Below, one piece after another: positions 63,999 through 64,000 of a stretch of DNA of 64,000 bases; the first letter of the stretch is position 1, and the number at the start of each line of letters is the position of its first letter. The position numbers and the translations under genes were made by a program. The DNA comes from Pseudomonas sp. F(2018) (lineage in GTDB: Bacteria; Pseudomonadota; Gammaproteobacteria; Pseudomonadales; Pseudomonadaceae). A model generated the notes under the pieces. That model searched no databases and was not told the origin of the DNA. It worked only from the letters and a program-made list of their open reading frames with translations. The DNA is taken from NCBI RefSeq assembly GCF_005508865.1, contig NZ_SCOM01000004.1, positions 1-64,000 on the forward strand, read 5' to 3'.

Positions 63999-64000
63999 CT

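Overview
The window is a high-GC chromosome segment from a Pseudomonas-like gammaproteobacterium. The host assignment rests on the 5S rRNA end, the mksFEB condensin operon, and the block ychF-pth-rplY-prs-tRNA(Gln)-ispE-lolB-TPR / hemA-prfA-prmC-moeB-murI-pagL. From memory this block runs in the same order near PA4657-PA4690 of P. aeruginosa PAO1. All functional calls come from reading motifs; no database search was run.

Layout. 1-92: the 3' end of a 5S rRNA and its terminator. 266-2955: an orphan six-MCE-domain lipid-transport protein and a PepSY protein. 3011-7778 (minus): MksF-MksE-MksB. 8055-9301: an unknown protein and RimI. 9303-17226 (minus): a PhnD-like binding protein, a desaturase, a betaine-type ABC permease and binding protein with no ATPase, an STN-type TonB receptor, and FecR/FecI. 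This looks like a cell-surface-signalling uptake locus. 17490-19246: beta-carbonic anhydrase, an EamA exporter and a small membrane protein.

19.3-35.68 kb is accessory DNA ending at a tRNA-Met gene. It holds a delta-60 repeat protein flanked by near-identical short repeats and an AT-rich defence-like cassette. The cassette has a C5-cytosine methyltransferase convergent with a GHKL/MORC-type ATPase and an unknown 389-residue protein. It is followed by an apparently complete Pf-like filamentous (inovirus) prophage: repressor, three operators, excisionase, ssDNA-binding protein, coat proteins, a pIII-like protein, Zot/pI, Rep and integrase. A HigBA toxin-antitoxin pair starts 3 bases after the integrase, followed by a membrane protein and a secreted glutaredoxin-like protein.

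35.9-48.9 kb is core housekeeping: translation (YchF, Pth, L25, PrfA, PrmC), nucleotide and isoprenoid supply (Prs, IspE), heme (HemA), envelope (LolB, MurI, PagL). 49.6-57.3 kb (minus) is an eight-gene operon in which every junction overlaps: DUF523/DUF1722, MerR/LitR-like regulator, photolyase, NTF2-like, SDR, flavin amine oxidase, DUF1365 and a cyclopropane-synthase-like methyltransferase. It is preceded by four TGTACA boxes that match the light-response operator I recall from P. putida LitR/PplR, so this is probably a light- or photo-oxidative-stress regulon. 57.5-64 kb: a winged-helix protein, an SRPBCC protein, ValS, an unknown protein, HolC and PepA.

The stretches most worth a second look are the methyltransferase/MORC cassette, the prophage with its large hairpin and integrase-linked HigBA, the operator-controlled light operon, and the TonB/ABC locus without an ATPase.
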